DNA of 64,000 bases from CAZKAP01 sp964550895 (GTDB taxonomy: Bacteria; Bacteroidota; Bacteroidia; Flavobacteriales; Flavobacteriaceae), in NCBI GenBank assembly GCA_964550895.1, contig CAZKAP010000002.1, forward strand, positions 1 to 64,000, given 5' to 3'. The stretch's first letter is position 1. Every line of letters begins with the position of its first letter. The position numbers and the translations under genes were made by a program. A model generated the notes under the pieces. It ran no database searches, was not told the origin of the DNA, and saw nothing but the letters and a program-made list of their open reading frames with translations. Shown here in pieces: positions 22,406-31,544 of the stretch.

Positions 22406-23533
22406 ATGCGCTGCATGCATCGATTGATAGGCCTTCTTTTACCTGCGATTATTTTGGTTTCCTGTGGGGGAAGCGACCCCAATGCATTCACGATTAAGGG
22501 CACGGTGATCGGGGAAGTCGGAGATAGTACCGTGGTATCCCTCAAGTATGTGGATTCGGTAGGAGATGTACAAACCGAAAGCAATGCCGTGATCGAATCG
22601 AATCGATTCGAGATCAAAGGCTCGGCCTGGGAACAACCCGGTCTGGGTTATCTGGAGGTTCAGGGCGTTCCAGGTCGAATCCCGCTCTTCATGGAACCGG
22701 GTAAGATTCAGACGCGAATTAACAAAGACAGTATACAATTGGCTACCGTAGAGGGTACCCTGCAGAATAACTACCTGTCCATCTACAAGGAAATTGTCAC
22801 CGAAATGGGGAAGGCTAAGCAATCCATAAGTAAGGATTGGGCCGAAGCCATACGTAACCGGGATTCCGTTACCATGGGAAGCCTGCGTGAGGAGTATCAG
22901 CAATTGCTCAACGAGGAAGCCGAGGCTCAGAAGGATTTTATGCGTAAACATCCCGAAGCCCTGATCAGCGCCTATACCATGGGCGACATGCTGGCGGCTG
23001 AGGTTGTGCCGAACCGGGAAGTTCTCGAGCTTTTCAATGGGCTATCCCTGGAAGTGAGGGAGTCCAAACAGGCTCAGAACATGAAGAAAATACTGGACGA
23101 GCGCCTGAAAACCGATGTGGGCTCGGTAGCCCCGGCATTCTCCGGTCCCACTCCCGACGGTGAGACCATCGCTCTGGAGGACCTCAGGGGTAAGCTGGTA
23201 CTGGTCGATTTCTGGGCCGGCTGGTGTGTGCCCTGCCGGGCCGAGAATCCGAACGTAGTCCAGGTATATAATAAGTACAAGGACCGAGGATTTACGGTTT
23301 TGGGGGTATCGCTGGATACCGATGCCGATAAATGGACGTCTGCGATCCGTGAAGATGGCCTGGTTTGGGACCAGGTTTCTAACCTCATGAGGTTTCAGGA
23401 TCCCATCGCCAGGGAATACAATATCAATTCCATACCCGCGTCTTTTCTGGTGGATGAAAATGGCGTTATCGTCGCCAGGAATCTAAGGGGCCCTGCCCTG
23501 GAGGAGAAAGTATCTGAGATTTTGGAAAATTAA
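22406..23533 (+). CDS. TlpA-family thioredoxin-like lipoprotein with DUF4369-like N-terminus
   Basis: A 375-residue exported protein. The signal peptide ends in the lipobox ILVSC with Cys20, so it should be a lipoprotein. Residues about 28-130 are a beta-rich DUF4369-like domain, followed by a helical linker and a TlpA/AhpC fold from about 245. The redox motif WCVPC is near residue 272, and a cis-Pro loop is in NSIPASF. It would reduce or isomerise disulfides in the periplasm. This architecture is characteristic of Bacteroidota. ATG 22415, three codons in, is an alternative start. Confidence 0.9.
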   Translation: MRCMHRLIGLLLPAIILVSCGGSDPNAFTIKGTVIGEVGDSTVVSLKYVDSVGDVQTESNAVIESNRFEIKGSAWEQPGLGYLEVQGVPGRIPLFMEPGKIQTRINKDSIQLATVEGTLQNNYLSIYKEIVTEMGKAKQSISKDWAEAIRNRDSVTMGSLREEYQQLLNEEAEAQKDFMRKHPEALISAYTMGDMLAAEVVPNREVLELFNGLSLEVRESKQAQNMKKILDERLKTDVGSVAPAFSGPTPDGETIALEDLRGKLVLVDFWAGWCVPCRAENPNVVQVYNKYKDRGFTVLGVSLDTDADKWTSAIREDGLVWDQVSNLMRFQDPIAREYNINSIPASFLVDENGVIVARNLRGPALEEKVSEILEN

Positions 23534-23616
23534 GTCCGTACATGGGGATTCCGGCAATCAATCGGACCTGTTTGTTTTAGATACAGGAACATACCCGGAT
23601 CACAAAAGGGAACACC

Positions 23617-24804
23617 ATGAGAAAATTGTTTTTAGTGTGGGCTTGCTGCCTGCTGGCATTGCCTTTGATTGCCCAGAGTCCCAGGCTCAGCAGGAGTGGA
23701 CCGAAACCGCGAAATTATTTTGAAGAGATTCCCTTCGAGCGGGTAAACGACAAGATCATTTTGCCGGTACACATAAACGGTAACGAATATCGCTTTCTCC
23801 TGGATACGGGCGCTCCAACTATTGTTTCTCGGGCCCTCGCCGAGGCCCTCGAACTGAAGCCCCTGGTGGAGGTTCCCGTAGGCGACGTGACGGGCCGCAA
23901 AAAGCCTATGGGCATAGTTGTATTGCCTGAAATCGCTATGGGCGGCATCGCGTTCAGGAAAATTCGTGCCCTGGTCAATACGGACGATACCAACCTGGTA
24001 TTCGGCTGCTTCGAAATCGATGGATTTATAGGCAGCAACCTCCTGAGTTCTTCGATACTTCAGTTGGATTTCCGGCAGAATACGCTCGTCCTAACCGATA
24101 AAAGAAGGAGACTGGAACTGGACAAGGCCCGTTCTGCACCCATGGCGCTGGTGGGCGAACAAAAGAGTCCGTGGATGGTTGTGGAACTATCGGGTGAAGA
24201 AAAGGCTCGAGATCAGTTGCTCATAGACACGGGATCCGATGAAGTATATGATATCAGCCGCCAAATCTATGAGGCGCTGGACGGGAAGAGCATCTTTATT
24301 CCAAAAGGCGAAAGCCTCGGAACCTCCTCCATCGGTCTTTTCGGGGCGGGAGACCAATCGCGTCAGTACCGCTTGCTCCTTCCCCGTCTCCGCATACCCG
24401 GACTGGAACTCACTAACCTGCCGGTGATCACAACACCGGATACGCATTCCCGCATAGGTGCCGGACTCTTACATTATACTGCGCTTACACTGGATTACCG
24501 AAAAAAACGGGTATATTTCCAACCACATGCCCCTATAGCAGAGGTCGATCTGCCTGTCAGGGATATCTCGCTATCGGTCGACGATAAAGGCCTGGTGGTC
24601 GGTCATGTCTGGTCGGAAAAACTCAGAGAACAAGTAGCACACGGCGATCGCATCCTTCAGTTGGACGATAAATCCTATGACCTTTGCGAAATCATTCGTT
24701 CGAGTGATAGATTCAGGAAACAGGATACCCTTAAAATTCGGGTTAAGCCGATCGAAGGAGAGGCCTTCGACCTCATCTTGAGGCAGAAAAGGCTGAGTGA
24801 ATAA
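23617..24804 (+). CDS. Exported retropepsin-like aspartyl protease with PDZ domain
   Basis: A 395-residue protein with a signal peptide (cleavage probably after IAQS). It has two retropepsin-like halves, each with a catalytic-type motif: LLDTGAP near residue 68 and LIDTGSD near 207. The C-terminal 85 residues look like a PDZ domain (VDDKGLVVGHV onward). The family is widespread in Bacteroidota, but its targets are unknown. It lies 83 bp after the TlpA gene on the same strand. Confidence 0.83.
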   Translation: MRKLFLVWACCLLALPLIAQSPRLSRSGPKPRNYFEEIPFERVNDKIILPVHINGNEYRFLLDTGAPTIVSRALAEALELKPLVEVPVGDVTGRKKPMGIVVLPEIAMGGIAFRKIRALVNTDDTNLVFGCFEIDGFIGSNLLSSSILQLDFRQNTLVLTDKRRRLELDKARSAPMALVGEQKSPWMVVELSGEEKARDQLLIDTGSDEVYDISRQIYEALDGKSIFIPKGESLGTSSIGLFGAGDQSRQYRLLLPRLRIPGLELTNLPVITTPDTHSRIGAGLLHYTALTLDYRKKRVYFQPHAPIAEVDLPVRDISLSVDDKGLVVGHVWSEKLREQVAHGDRILQLDDKSYDLCEIIRSSDRFRKQDTLKIRVKPIEGEAFDLILRQKRLSE

Positions 24805-24827
24805 TCATCGGTTCAGCCCGGAACCCG

Positions 24828-25478
24828 TCAGTTGCGGCCCCTGGGTATAAAAAGCAGCAGGACAACAGGTATGGCCAGAAGCACGACCATATTCAGATTG
24901 CTTTCCAGTAGGGAAGGCATCCAAAAGAGCGTCAGGGCATAACCGCCGATGGCTCCCCCGAAATGGGCAGAATGACCAATATTATCCATCCTTTTGCGCA
25001 TACCGTACAGGGAATACAACAAGTAGCCGATGCCAAAGATGTATGCGGGTATAGGTACGGGTATGGGGAGTATGATCAGTTTCAGAGAGGGATTGAGCAA
25101 TATGGCCGCGTACAACACCCCCGTAACCGCACCACTCGCTCCGACAGCCCGATACTGATCCTCGCGAAAGTGAAAAACCAGTGACAACAGGCCGCCGGTA
25201 AATGCACTGGCCACGTACAGCATGATGAAACGGGTAACACCCAGCGCACGTACGACTTCATCGGCGAAGAAATACAGCGTGATCATATTGAACAGAAGGT
25301 GCTCCAGGCTGACGTGTATGAGGGCCGAACTCAGCAGGCGGTAGAATTGCCCCTTCTTGACTTTTTCCATATTGAACTCCAGCGAGAGGAACAGTTCGTT
25401 TTCGTTCCGGGCCAGAAACGAAATCAGGGCGGTGATGACAATTATACTCAGAACTATGGGTGGAAATGGATTGCTCAT
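24828..25478 (-). CDS. Rhomboid family intramembrane serine protease
   Basis: A 216-residue membrane protein with about six hydrophobic segments. The catalytic Ser is in GASGAV and the His in GHSAHFGGAIGG; HVSLEHLLFNM in the second segment is also conserved. It cleaves membrane proteins within the bilayer. Convergent with the aspartyl protease gene (23 bp between stops) and divergent from the acyltransferase gene. Confidence 0.9.
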   Translation of the reverse strand: MSNPFPPIVLSIIVITALISFLARNENELFLSLEFNMEKVKKGQFYRLLSSALIHVSLEHLLFNMITLYFFADEVVRALGVTRFIMLYVASAFTGGLLSLVFHFREDQYRAVGASGAVTGVLYAAILLNPSLKLIILPIPVPIPAYIFGIGYLLYSLYGMRKRMDNIGHSAHFGGAIGGYALTLFWMPSLLESNLNMVVLLAIPVVLLLFIPRGRN

Positions 25479-25557
25479 ACGCGGAATTCGCTGATAATCA
25501 TTCGAAAGTCAGACGCGAGGCAGGAATCTTTTATTGAATATCTTTACGGTCTTATCT

Positions 25558-26481
25558 ATGGATAAACTGGTCTTCTATCTGGCGTACCCGTGGTTGTGGA
25601 TGGTCTCTAGCCTGCCCTTTCCTGCCCTGTACGCCCTTTCGAATTTACTATACTATTTGCTCTATTACGTCGTCGGATATAGAAAAAGGGTAGTACGGTA
25701 TAATCTGAAACTGGCCTTTCCTCAGATGAGTGACGCCCAGCAGTTACAAATAGAACGAAAGTTTTACAGGCACCTGGCCGATATCTTTATGGAGGTCATT
25801 AAGGGCCTTACGATGTCCCCGGAGGAATTGCAGCGCAGAGTTTCGGTAAAGAATATCGAGGTATTTAAGGACCTGGAAAAGTCTCACGACCAACTTTTCC
25901 TGTTATCCGCCCATTACGCCAGCTGGGAGTGGATGCTCTGCCTTGGGAATTACGTGGATCACGAAGGTTATGCCGTTTATCAGCCCATTGGCAATAGATA
26001 TTTCGACCGCATGATCCGTAGGAGCCGTGCCAAATTGGGTGCTACCCTGCTGAGCATACACGATACCCGTGAGATCATGAAACTCAACCGGGAATCCGGG
26101 GCTAAAGCCATCTACGGTATAGTTAGCGATCAATCCCCTACCCTCCACCGTCCCGCTTATTGGGGCACATTCTTCGGTACACGGATCCCCGTCCACATCG
26201 GAGCGGAGAAGCTGGCGAAGAAATGGGACATGCCTGTGGTCTATCTGAATATAAGTAAACCTGCCCGGGGATACTACGAGGCCGAACTCATTCTATTGAC
26301 CCGGGAACCTCGTAATATGCCGGATTTTGCGATTACGGATCTTTTCATGACCCAGGTGGAGGAAACGATCAAAAAGCGACCCGAACTGTATTTCTGGACA
26401 CATAAGCGATGGAAACACCAGGGAAAGGAAACCCCGGAGAATTCGATCAACTATGGGGCCAGCGCCAAAGTCGGAATCTGA
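25558..26481 (+). CDS. LpxL/HtrB-like lysophospholipid or lipid A acyltransferase
   Basis: A 307-residue inner-membrane acyltransferase with an N-terminal hydrophobic segment (about 8-38). The HX4E motif is in SAHYASWEW near residue 122, and the DQSP block (SDQSPTLHRPAYWGTFFG) matches the second conserved motif. It probably adds a secondary acyl chain to lipid A. The ORF can begin at 25534, but ATG 25558 suits the family; TATCTTTA at 25539-25546, a one-mismatch -7 box, precedes it. Confidence 0.87.
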   Translation: MDKLVFYLAYPWLWMVSSLPFPALYALSNLLYYLLYYVVGYRKRVVRYNLKLAFPQMSDAQQLQIERKFYRHLADIFMEVIKGLTMSPEELQRRVSVKNIEVFKDLEKSHDQLFLLSAHYASWEWMLCLGNYVDHEGYAVYQPIGNRYFDRMIRRSRAKLGATLLSIHDTREIMKLNRESGAKAIYGIVSDQSPTLHRPAYWGTFFGTRIPVHIGAEKLAKKWDMPVVYLNISKPARGYYEAELILLTREPRNMPDFAITDLFMTQVEETIKKRPELYFWTHKRWKHQGKETPENSINYGASAKVGI

Positions 26482-26488
26482 ATGAGTT

Positions 26489-27886
26489 TCAAGCCTGCTG
26501 ACTGCTGAGGTCATCGAGTTCAGCAAGGAATCGATCCGCCAGCCGATCGGCTTCGAACTGGGTCGTCCCTTCGGTGTACACTCGTATGATGGGTTCCGTA
26601 TTGGACTTTCGCATATGGACCCACCCCTCTTCAAAATCAATCTTTACCCCATCGACCCGACTTATCGATTCGGACCGGTACTTTTCGAACATGGCGTCGA
26701 GCAACTGTCCTGTGTCCAGATCCGGGGTCAGTTGTATCTTTTTCTTACTCATGAAAAACGCGGGATAGGAGGATCGTATGGATGAGAGGCTTTGCCCCCG
26801 CTCGACCACAAGCATTAAGAACAGGGCAATTCCCACCAGGGCATCGCGTCCGTAGTGGCTGTCGGGATAAATCACACCGCCGTTTCCTTCCCCCCCTATA
26901 ACCGCTGCCGTGCGCTTCATCTCCTTCACCACATTCACTTCACCTACCGCCGCCGGGCTGTATTGGCCACCGTGCTGTTCGGTCACTACCTTAAGCGCCC
27001 GAGTGGACGACAGGTTGGAAACCGTATTTCCGGATTGGTGCCCAAGCACGTAGTCCGCGCAGGCAACCAGGGTGTATTCCTCGCCGAAGAGTTCTCCTTT
27101 TTCGTCGACAAATACCAATCGATCCACATCGGGATCCACCACTATGCCCATATCCGCACCCTCCTGAAGCACCCTTCCGCAAATGTCGCCCAGGTGCTCC
27201 TTTAGCGGCTCGGGATTATGCGGAAAGTCGCCATTAGGTGTGCAATACATGGGAACGACCTCCACTCCCAGGCGTTCCAGTAAAAGGGGGACGGCGATAC
27301 CTCCTGTGGAGTTAACCGCATCCACGACCACCTTAAAATTTTTTTCCCGTATGCGCTCCGGATCGACAAGGTTTAGTTTCAGGACTTCTTCGACGTGTAT
27401 GTCCATGTATCCCGGTCGATCCCTTCGTTCTCCAAGGCGGGTTACCTGCGAAAATTCAAAGTGTTTTTTTTCGGCCTCCTCCAAAACCTGAGCCCCGTCC
27501 GTACCATCTATAAACTCTCCCTTTTCGTTAAGGAGTTTCAGGGCGTTCCATTGGCCGGGATTATGACTGGCCGTGATAATGATCCCCCCCTGGGCCTGTT
27601 CGAGTGGTACGGCTATGGCTACAGTGGGCGTAGTGGACAGGCCGAGGTCGATCACGTCTATTCCCATACCGATCAGGGTATTGATGACGAGTTCGGATAT
27701 CATGGGACCTGATTTTCTGGCATCCCTGCCGATAACGACTTTTAGGAGGTCCGGGTTTCCGGCTCGTGATCTGAGCCAGGAGCCATAAGCCGAGGCGAAG
27801 GTAACGGCGTCTAGTGGAGTAAGGTTTTCGCCGGGTTTACCTCCGATGGTTCCCCGAATTCCGGATATGGATGTGATTAAGGTCAT
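26489..27886 (-). CDS. glmM: Phosphoglucosamine mutase-like phosphohexomutase
   Basis: A 465-residue alpha-D-phosphohexomutase. The phosphoserine loop is TASHNPGQWN, the metal loop is DPDVDRL, the sugar loop is EGNGGV, and the phosphate site is RKSNTEPIIRVY. The start MTLITSISGIRGT at 27886 matches homologues; the frame runs open to 27979. It makes glucosamine-1-phosphate for peptidoglycan and LPS. A phosphomannomutase or phosphoglucomutase role is the alternative. It diverges from the ACP phosphodiesterase gene (75 bp). Confidence 0.88.
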   Translation of the reverse strand: MTLITSISGIRGTIGGKPGENLTPLDAVTFASAYGSWLRSRAGNPDLLKVVIGRDARKSGPMISELVINTLIGMGIDVIDLGLSTTPTVAIAVPLEQAQGGIIITASHNPGQWNALKLLNEKGEFIDGTDGAQVLEEAEKKHFEFSQVTRLGERRDRPGYMDIHVEEVLKLNLVDPERIREKNFKVVVDAVNSTGGIAVPLLLERLGVEVVPMYCTPNGDFPHNPEPLKEHLGDICGRVLQEGADMGIVVDPDVDRLVFVDEKGELFGEEYTLVACADYVLGHQSGNTVSNLSSTRALKVVTEQHGGQYSPAAVGEVNVVKEMKRTAAVIGGEGNGGVIYPDSHYGRDALVGIALFLMLVVERGQSLSSIRSSYPAFFMSKKKIQLTPDLDTGQLLDAMFEKYRSESISRVDGVKIDFEEGWVHMRKSNTEPIIRVYTEGTTQFEADRLADRFLAELDDLSSQQA

Positions 27887-27961
27887 TTGTTCGTTATAGT
27901 TTACAGGGGTAAAGATAATCCTATTGGGGTTTTTGTACTTTTCGCCCCTGGATTGGATTTC

Positions 27962-28567
27962 ATGAACTATCTGGCTCATCTCTACCTATCATTCGATCAC
28001 GACCAACTCCTGGTGGGCAACTTCATTGCGGACCACATCAGGGGTAGCCGCTTCGACAGCTATCCGCCTGCGGTGCAGAACGGAATCCGACTGCACCGTT
28101 GGATCGACAGCTATACGGATGAGCATCCCCTGGTACGCTCCTGCACCAAAAGGCTGCATCCGACGCAGGGACACTACAGCCGCGTCGCCGTGGATATGTT
28201 CTTCGACCATTTTCTCAGTGTGCACTGGAATGTGTATTCCCGGGAAAGCCTGGAACAATTTGTCGGAAGGTTTTACTCCGTCATCCGGTCCTACAAGGGG
28301 GAACTGCCCGATCGTACGCGTCAACTGCTCCCTTATATGATAGAGCAGGACTGGCTGACGCAGTATGGGAATATGGATGGTCTGGAACGTTCGTTGCGGG
28401 GGCTTTGGACACGAACTGGGCATAAATCATCCCTGAACTCGGCGGTGGAGGACCTGTTGCGGTTTTATCCGGAATTCGAATCCGATTTTCTCGAGTTTTT
28501 TCCCGAACTCATAAGGGAAGCCCTTAAAAAAGTTTATACATTTCTTCATCAAAACCCAAACCCATGA
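27962..28567 (+). CDS. Acyl carrier protein phosphodiesterase (AcpH family)
   Basis: A 201-residue helical protein starting MNYLAHLYLS, then GNFIADHIRG, RLHRWIDSYTDEHP and DMFFDHFL, the HD-like conserved blocks of AcpH. The family removes 4'-phosphopantetheine from ACP. The start is ATG 27962, since upstream codons do not fit the family. Its TGA overlaps the ATG of the next gene by 4 bp. Confidence 0.88.
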   Translation: MNYLAHLYLSFDHDQLLVGNFIADHIRGSRFDSYPPAVQNGIRLHRWIDSYTDEHPLVRSCTKRLHPTQGHYSRVAVDMFFDHFLSVHWNVYSRESLEQFVGRFYSVIRSYKGELPDRTRQLLPYMIEQDWLTQYGNMDGLERSLRGLWTRTGHKSSLNSAVEDLLRFYPEFESDFLEFFPELIREALKKVYTFLHQNPNP

Positions 28568-29289
28568 AAGTTCTCCGTTTTTTTCTCAAGCTCGTATTGG
28601 TACTCCTCGTTTTGGCCGGAATAGGCGGAGGGGTTTTCTATTACATGAACCACAGGCCCGTACCGGACTCGGTCCAAAGCACGGAAGCCGATAAGCTGGC
28701 CGAAAAGATGTTGGAAGCCTTGAACTATAAGGCCTTGCAGAATACGCGCTACCTAAAGTGGAAGTTTAACGGTTCGAACGCATATCTCTACGATCGGGAT
28801 TTGGGTATCGTCAACGTGAAATGGGACATTAATGAAGTCGAGTTGTTTCTCAACGAGCCCGACCGAAATACGGCCTTCGTCAATGGCACAGAGGTAGAGG
28901 GCAAGGAAGAACGGGAGTCGCTGGCTTCAGAGGCCCTGAAAAAATTCAACAACGACTCTTTCTGGTTGCTCGGGCCCTACAAGATTTTTGAAGAAGGCGT
29001 TAAACGTTCTGTGGTCGAAGTCGATGACGGCTCCAAAGGGCTCATGGTGGAATATACGACTGGCGGGGACACACCTGGCGATAAATACCTTTGGCTATTG
29101 AACGACAGCTATTTCCCCTATGCCTGCAGGATGTGGGTACAGATACTTCCCGTAGGCGGTACAGAGGCCAGTTGGGATGACTGGATGGTGACTGAAACCG
29201 GTGCATATCTTCCTAAGTCGCACAAAATGCTGACGTTTACCATCGACATGGGCGAAGTGGACGGTTTTAACGAACGTCCAAAACCCTGA
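28564..29289 (+). CDS. Hypothetical membrane-anchored or exported protein
   Basis: A 241-residue protein with one N-terminal hydrophobic segment (about residues 6-28) followed by a soluble, beta-rich domain with many Trp, Asp and Glu. No lipobox or catalytic motif is evident. It is translationally coupled to the AcpH gene by an ATGA overlap and convergent with the repressor gene 11 bp later. The family is unknown to me; it resembles conserved flavobacterial exported proteins. Confidence 0.7.
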   Translation: MKVLRFFLKLVLVLLVLAGIGGGVFYYMNHRPVPDSVQSTEADKLAEKMLEALNYKALQNTRYLKWKFNGSNAYLYDRDLGIVNVKWDINEVELFLNEPDRNTAFVNGTEVEGKEERESLASEALKKFNNDSFWLLGPYKIFEEGVKRSVVEVDDGSKGLMVEYTTGGDTPGDKYLWLLNDSYFPYACRMWVQILPVGGTEASWDDWMVTETGAYLPKSHKMLTFTIDMGEVDGFNERPKP

Positions 29290-29299
29290 TCGCTATCCT

Positions 29300-30067
29300 T
29301 TAGCCCTTTTTTGCAGCCCCTATTTGAGCCTTCAGGCTTTCCATGGATTCTTTGAGCTCACGCAAAAGACCCCGTTCTCCCCGAGTGTCCATGCGAAAGG
29401 TGATCTTGGAACTCACCTCCCATAGCTCCTGTATCTGGAAGGCCTTGATTTCATAGGGCTGATATTCATCGTTCAGGGAAATCAGCACTATATTGTTTGA
29501 ACGCAGAGGCCGTTCGATTTTCTTGACCATAACGGAATCTTCGAGGACCACGACATACATCTTGTTGGGGCTGACATGGTCGATCTTCTCAACGGATCGG
29601 GCCAACACCCAGTCACCGGGATATAATGCAGGCAGCATGCTCTCACCTTCGATCTGGAAACCCCGGTACGATGCATTCCGGAATTCAGGTATGGGCAGGT
29701 CGAATGCCGGGAGGCTCTGGAACCAGGATACATCGGCCAGATTCTGTGGGTAGCCGGCGGCTGCCTTTGCATTCACCAACACGATATTTTCACGGTCCGC
29801 CGGGTCCACGGTTACCACTTTGGGCAGAAAATCAGGGGTGCTGTGCTTTAAATACTTATCCTCAGACCACCCGTAGACCCAGAGCGGATTGATCTTGTAT
29901 TTGCGAAGGAGTTCGCTGACTACCCAGCCCGAAAGACGTGTACGGCCCCTTTCTATGTCGGCGGTCGTCTTGGGTATACCCAACTCGCGGGCCATTTCGG
30001 ATTGGGTCAGCCCCAGTTCCTTTCGAATTTCCGCGAAGCGTTCCGTACTTATTTCCCGGGATTCCAT
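29300..30067 (-). CDS. XRE-HTH/S24 LexA-like repressor
   Basis: A 255-residue regulator. A Cro/C1-type helix-turn-helix spans about residues 8-60 (LTQSEMARELGIPKTT). The C-terminal S24 domain starts near residue 95: a possible Ala-Gly self-cleavage site at 104-105 in KAAAGY, the nucleophile Ser143 in EGESM and a general-base Lys at 182 or 183 in VMVKKIE. These parts suggest RecA-stimulated self-cleavage, as in LexA and CI. A short coiled coil ends the protein. It diverges from the DUF4130-like gene across four repeated dyads (30098-30161), which are very probably its operators. Confidence 0.88.
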   Translation of the reverse strand: MESREISTERFAEIRKELGLTQSEMARELGIPKTTADIERGRTRLSGWVVSELLRKYKINPLWVYGWSEDKYLKHSTPDFLPKVVTVDPADRENIVLVNAKAAAGYPQNLADVSWFQSLPAFDLPIPEFRNASYRGFQIEGESMLPALYPGDWVLARSVEKIDHVSPNKMYVVVLEDSVMVKKIERPLRSNNIVLISLNDEYQPYEIKAFQIQELWEVSSKITFRMDTRGERGLLRELKESMESLKAQIGAAKKG

Positions 30068-30097
30068 AGCTCCTTTATTGATTTGTGAACAAATTTA

Positions 30098-30161
30098 GGA
30101 ATATTTCCTGTACTGGGATATATTCCAAATCAGGATTTATTCCTAATTTTGGACATAATCC
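30098..30161. promoter_or_regulatory. Array of four GGA-N5-TCC operators
   Basis: Four 11-bp dyads of the form GGA-N5-TCC with an A/T-rich centre follow one another: GGAATATTTCC (30098-30108), GGATATATTCC (30116-30126), GGATTTATTCC (30133-30143) and GGACATAATCC (30151-30161). The start-to-start distances are 18, 17 and 18 bp. They fill the 105 bp between the divergent starts of the S24 repressor (30067) and the DUF4130-like gene (30173). The last site is 11 bp before the latter ATG. This is what co-operative binding by a dimeric repressor would need, and it predicts autoregulation plus control of the facing gene. Confidence 0.8.
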
Positions 30162-30172
30162 AATTTCAGGTT

Positions 30173-30904
30173 ATGACTATTTATTTCGATGGCAGTTTTC
30201 AGGGCTTTCTTTCCGTGTTGTACAAGATTTACGGGTATCGCCAAACCGAGTGGTGCCTCAAGGTCTGGAAGCCGGGTAACGGAGAGCTCTTCCGACCCGA
30301 AACGTATATAGACACCGATCCGGAACGGGCGAGAAAGGCATGGAACCGATTGAATCGACTGGATCCGGTATGGGCTAAAAATATTTTTTATGCATTCCAT
30401 CAATGCCTCTTTCAGGACAATTGTTCGGATCTGATAGCACGGGTACGAACCGCTATAGCCGATAGCCAGAAAGGCACTTTATACCTTGGGAACAGAGATC
30501 ATGTCGAACTCGAGCGATGGGCGACCCAGGCTCGCATGCGGGCGCGAAGGGACATTCAGCGAATTTCCTGGCATCGCCTAAGCCACGATATACAATTGAG
30601 CTGTATACCACGTACTCAGGTACCCCAAACCCTGTTCATGCATGTACTCAACACCACCCAATACGGGAACAACTACGTATGCGTGTTCTCCGGGGAGTCT
30701 CTTGTGATAGCCCGAAATTTTTCCCATGCCGACCATTGGGTACTGCGACTTTCGCCGGAGGAGGCGAAAATTCTTGACCTCAGGGATAGCGGAGATCTGA
30801 GAACGATATGGGATACCCTGTGCGACTCGCCGGGATTCGCGGACTACTTCTCACTCAGTGGCCGACTCCAGCTCAAGGGGCAACAATACGATCTGGCCAG
30901 TTAA
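30173..30904 (+). CDS. DUF4130/TIGR03915-like putative DNA repair protein
   Basis: A 243-residue protein. The N-terminal part, beginning IYFDGSFQGFLSVLYKIY, and the blocks ARKAWNRL and RDHVELERWA resemble the DUF4130 (TIGR03915) proteins that usually accompany a radical-SAM DNA modification or repair enzyme. From about residue 145 it departs from the pattern I know (IPRTQVPQTLFMHVLN), and no radical-SAM gene is adjacent. The ORF can begin at TTG 30149, but that would put the fourth operator inside the gene; ATG 30173 is preferred. The operator array implies control by the neighbouring LexA-like repressor, so DNA damage may induce it. Family assignment is moderate. Confidence 0.6.
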   Translation: MTIYFDGSFQGFLSVLYKIYGYRQTEWCLKVWKPGNGELFRPETYIDTDPERARKAWNRLNRLDPVWAKNIFYAFHQCLFQDNCSDLIARVRTAIADSQKGTLYLGNRDHVELERWATQARMRARRDIQRISWHRLSHDIQLSCIPRTQVPQTLFMHVLNTTQYGNNYVCVFSGESLVIARNFSHADHWVLRLSPEEAKILDLRDSGDLRTIWDTLCDSPGFADYFSLSGRLQLKGQQYDLAS

Positions 30905-30925
30905 TCACATGCCCGAATCCAAAGG

Positions 30926-31456
30926 CTAGCCCTTGATTCGGTCACCCGTAAACTGATCCGATTTATGCTTGAACAATACGTTGAAAGTAGTGAGGCTACC
31001 ATAAATCCGGGTGATGTATTGCTGAAGATCGATTTTTTCATCTTCGCTTAGTCCTTTGTGTGAATTGATGCGTTGTTCCAATACCCTCATGCGATCACGA
31101 ACCATGACGATTTTATGAAAAAAGGTCTCTATGGGTAACTCCTTATGGGAAAGGTCAGAATCTGCAGGGATGAGACGAAGTACGCCTCCTTTCCAGCGTT
31201 CCCCTAAATCCACGGGCTCTCCCATACCCGACCATTTCCTCAGTATTTCAGTAAGCGAATGCTCCACATCGAACAGACTTACCGTATCCAGTTCGTCATA
31301 AACGGCCTCGATAACCTCCAATTCCGTGTCTATAGGCAGGGTCTCGAGCCCGGAATCGACGAAGGTAATGGTGTAATGCTTATAACTCACATTAGTGACC
31401 ACCCCGACACCCAATTCGTTGTGCCTTATGCGAGATCCTATTCCCAGTATTTTCAT
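30926..31456 (-). CDS. Hypothetical conserved protein
   Basis: A 176-residue soluble protein. The first 50 residues (KILGIGSRIRHNELGVGVVTNV) look like a small beta-barrel of the kind seen at the C-terminus of UvrD/PcrA helicases; the rest is helical and acidic. The function is unknown. The frame stays open to 31603, but only ATG 31456 gives a sensible N-terminus. It is convergent with the DUF4130-like gene and divergent from uvrA (88 bp). Confidence 0.7.
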   Translation of the reverse strand: MKILGIGSRIRHNELGVGVVTNVSYKHYTITFVDSGLETLPIDTELEVIEAVYDELDTVSLFDVEHSLTEILRKWSGMGEPVDLGERWKGGVLRLIPADSDLSHKELPIETFFHKIVMVRDRMRVLEQRINSHKGLSEDEKIDLQQYITRIYGSLTTFNVLFKHKSDQFTGDRIKG

Positions 31457-31526
31457 GCTGTACTTTTTGTAAAAATAACGAAGGCTCGGCGGGTTTTGTA
31501 TGGAAAAAGATGTCCGTTTATTAGCG

Positions 31527-31534
31527 TATTTTTG
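31527..31534 (+). promoter_or_regulatory. -7 box directly before uvrA
   Basis: TATTTTTG is a perfect TAnnTTTG box, 10 bp before ATG 31545. It gives further reason to start uvrA at 31545 and not at the upstream in-frame ATG 31500. No LexA-like GGA-N5-TCC site is seen here. Confidence 0.45.
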
Positions 31535-31544
31535 TCCCTCTGCT

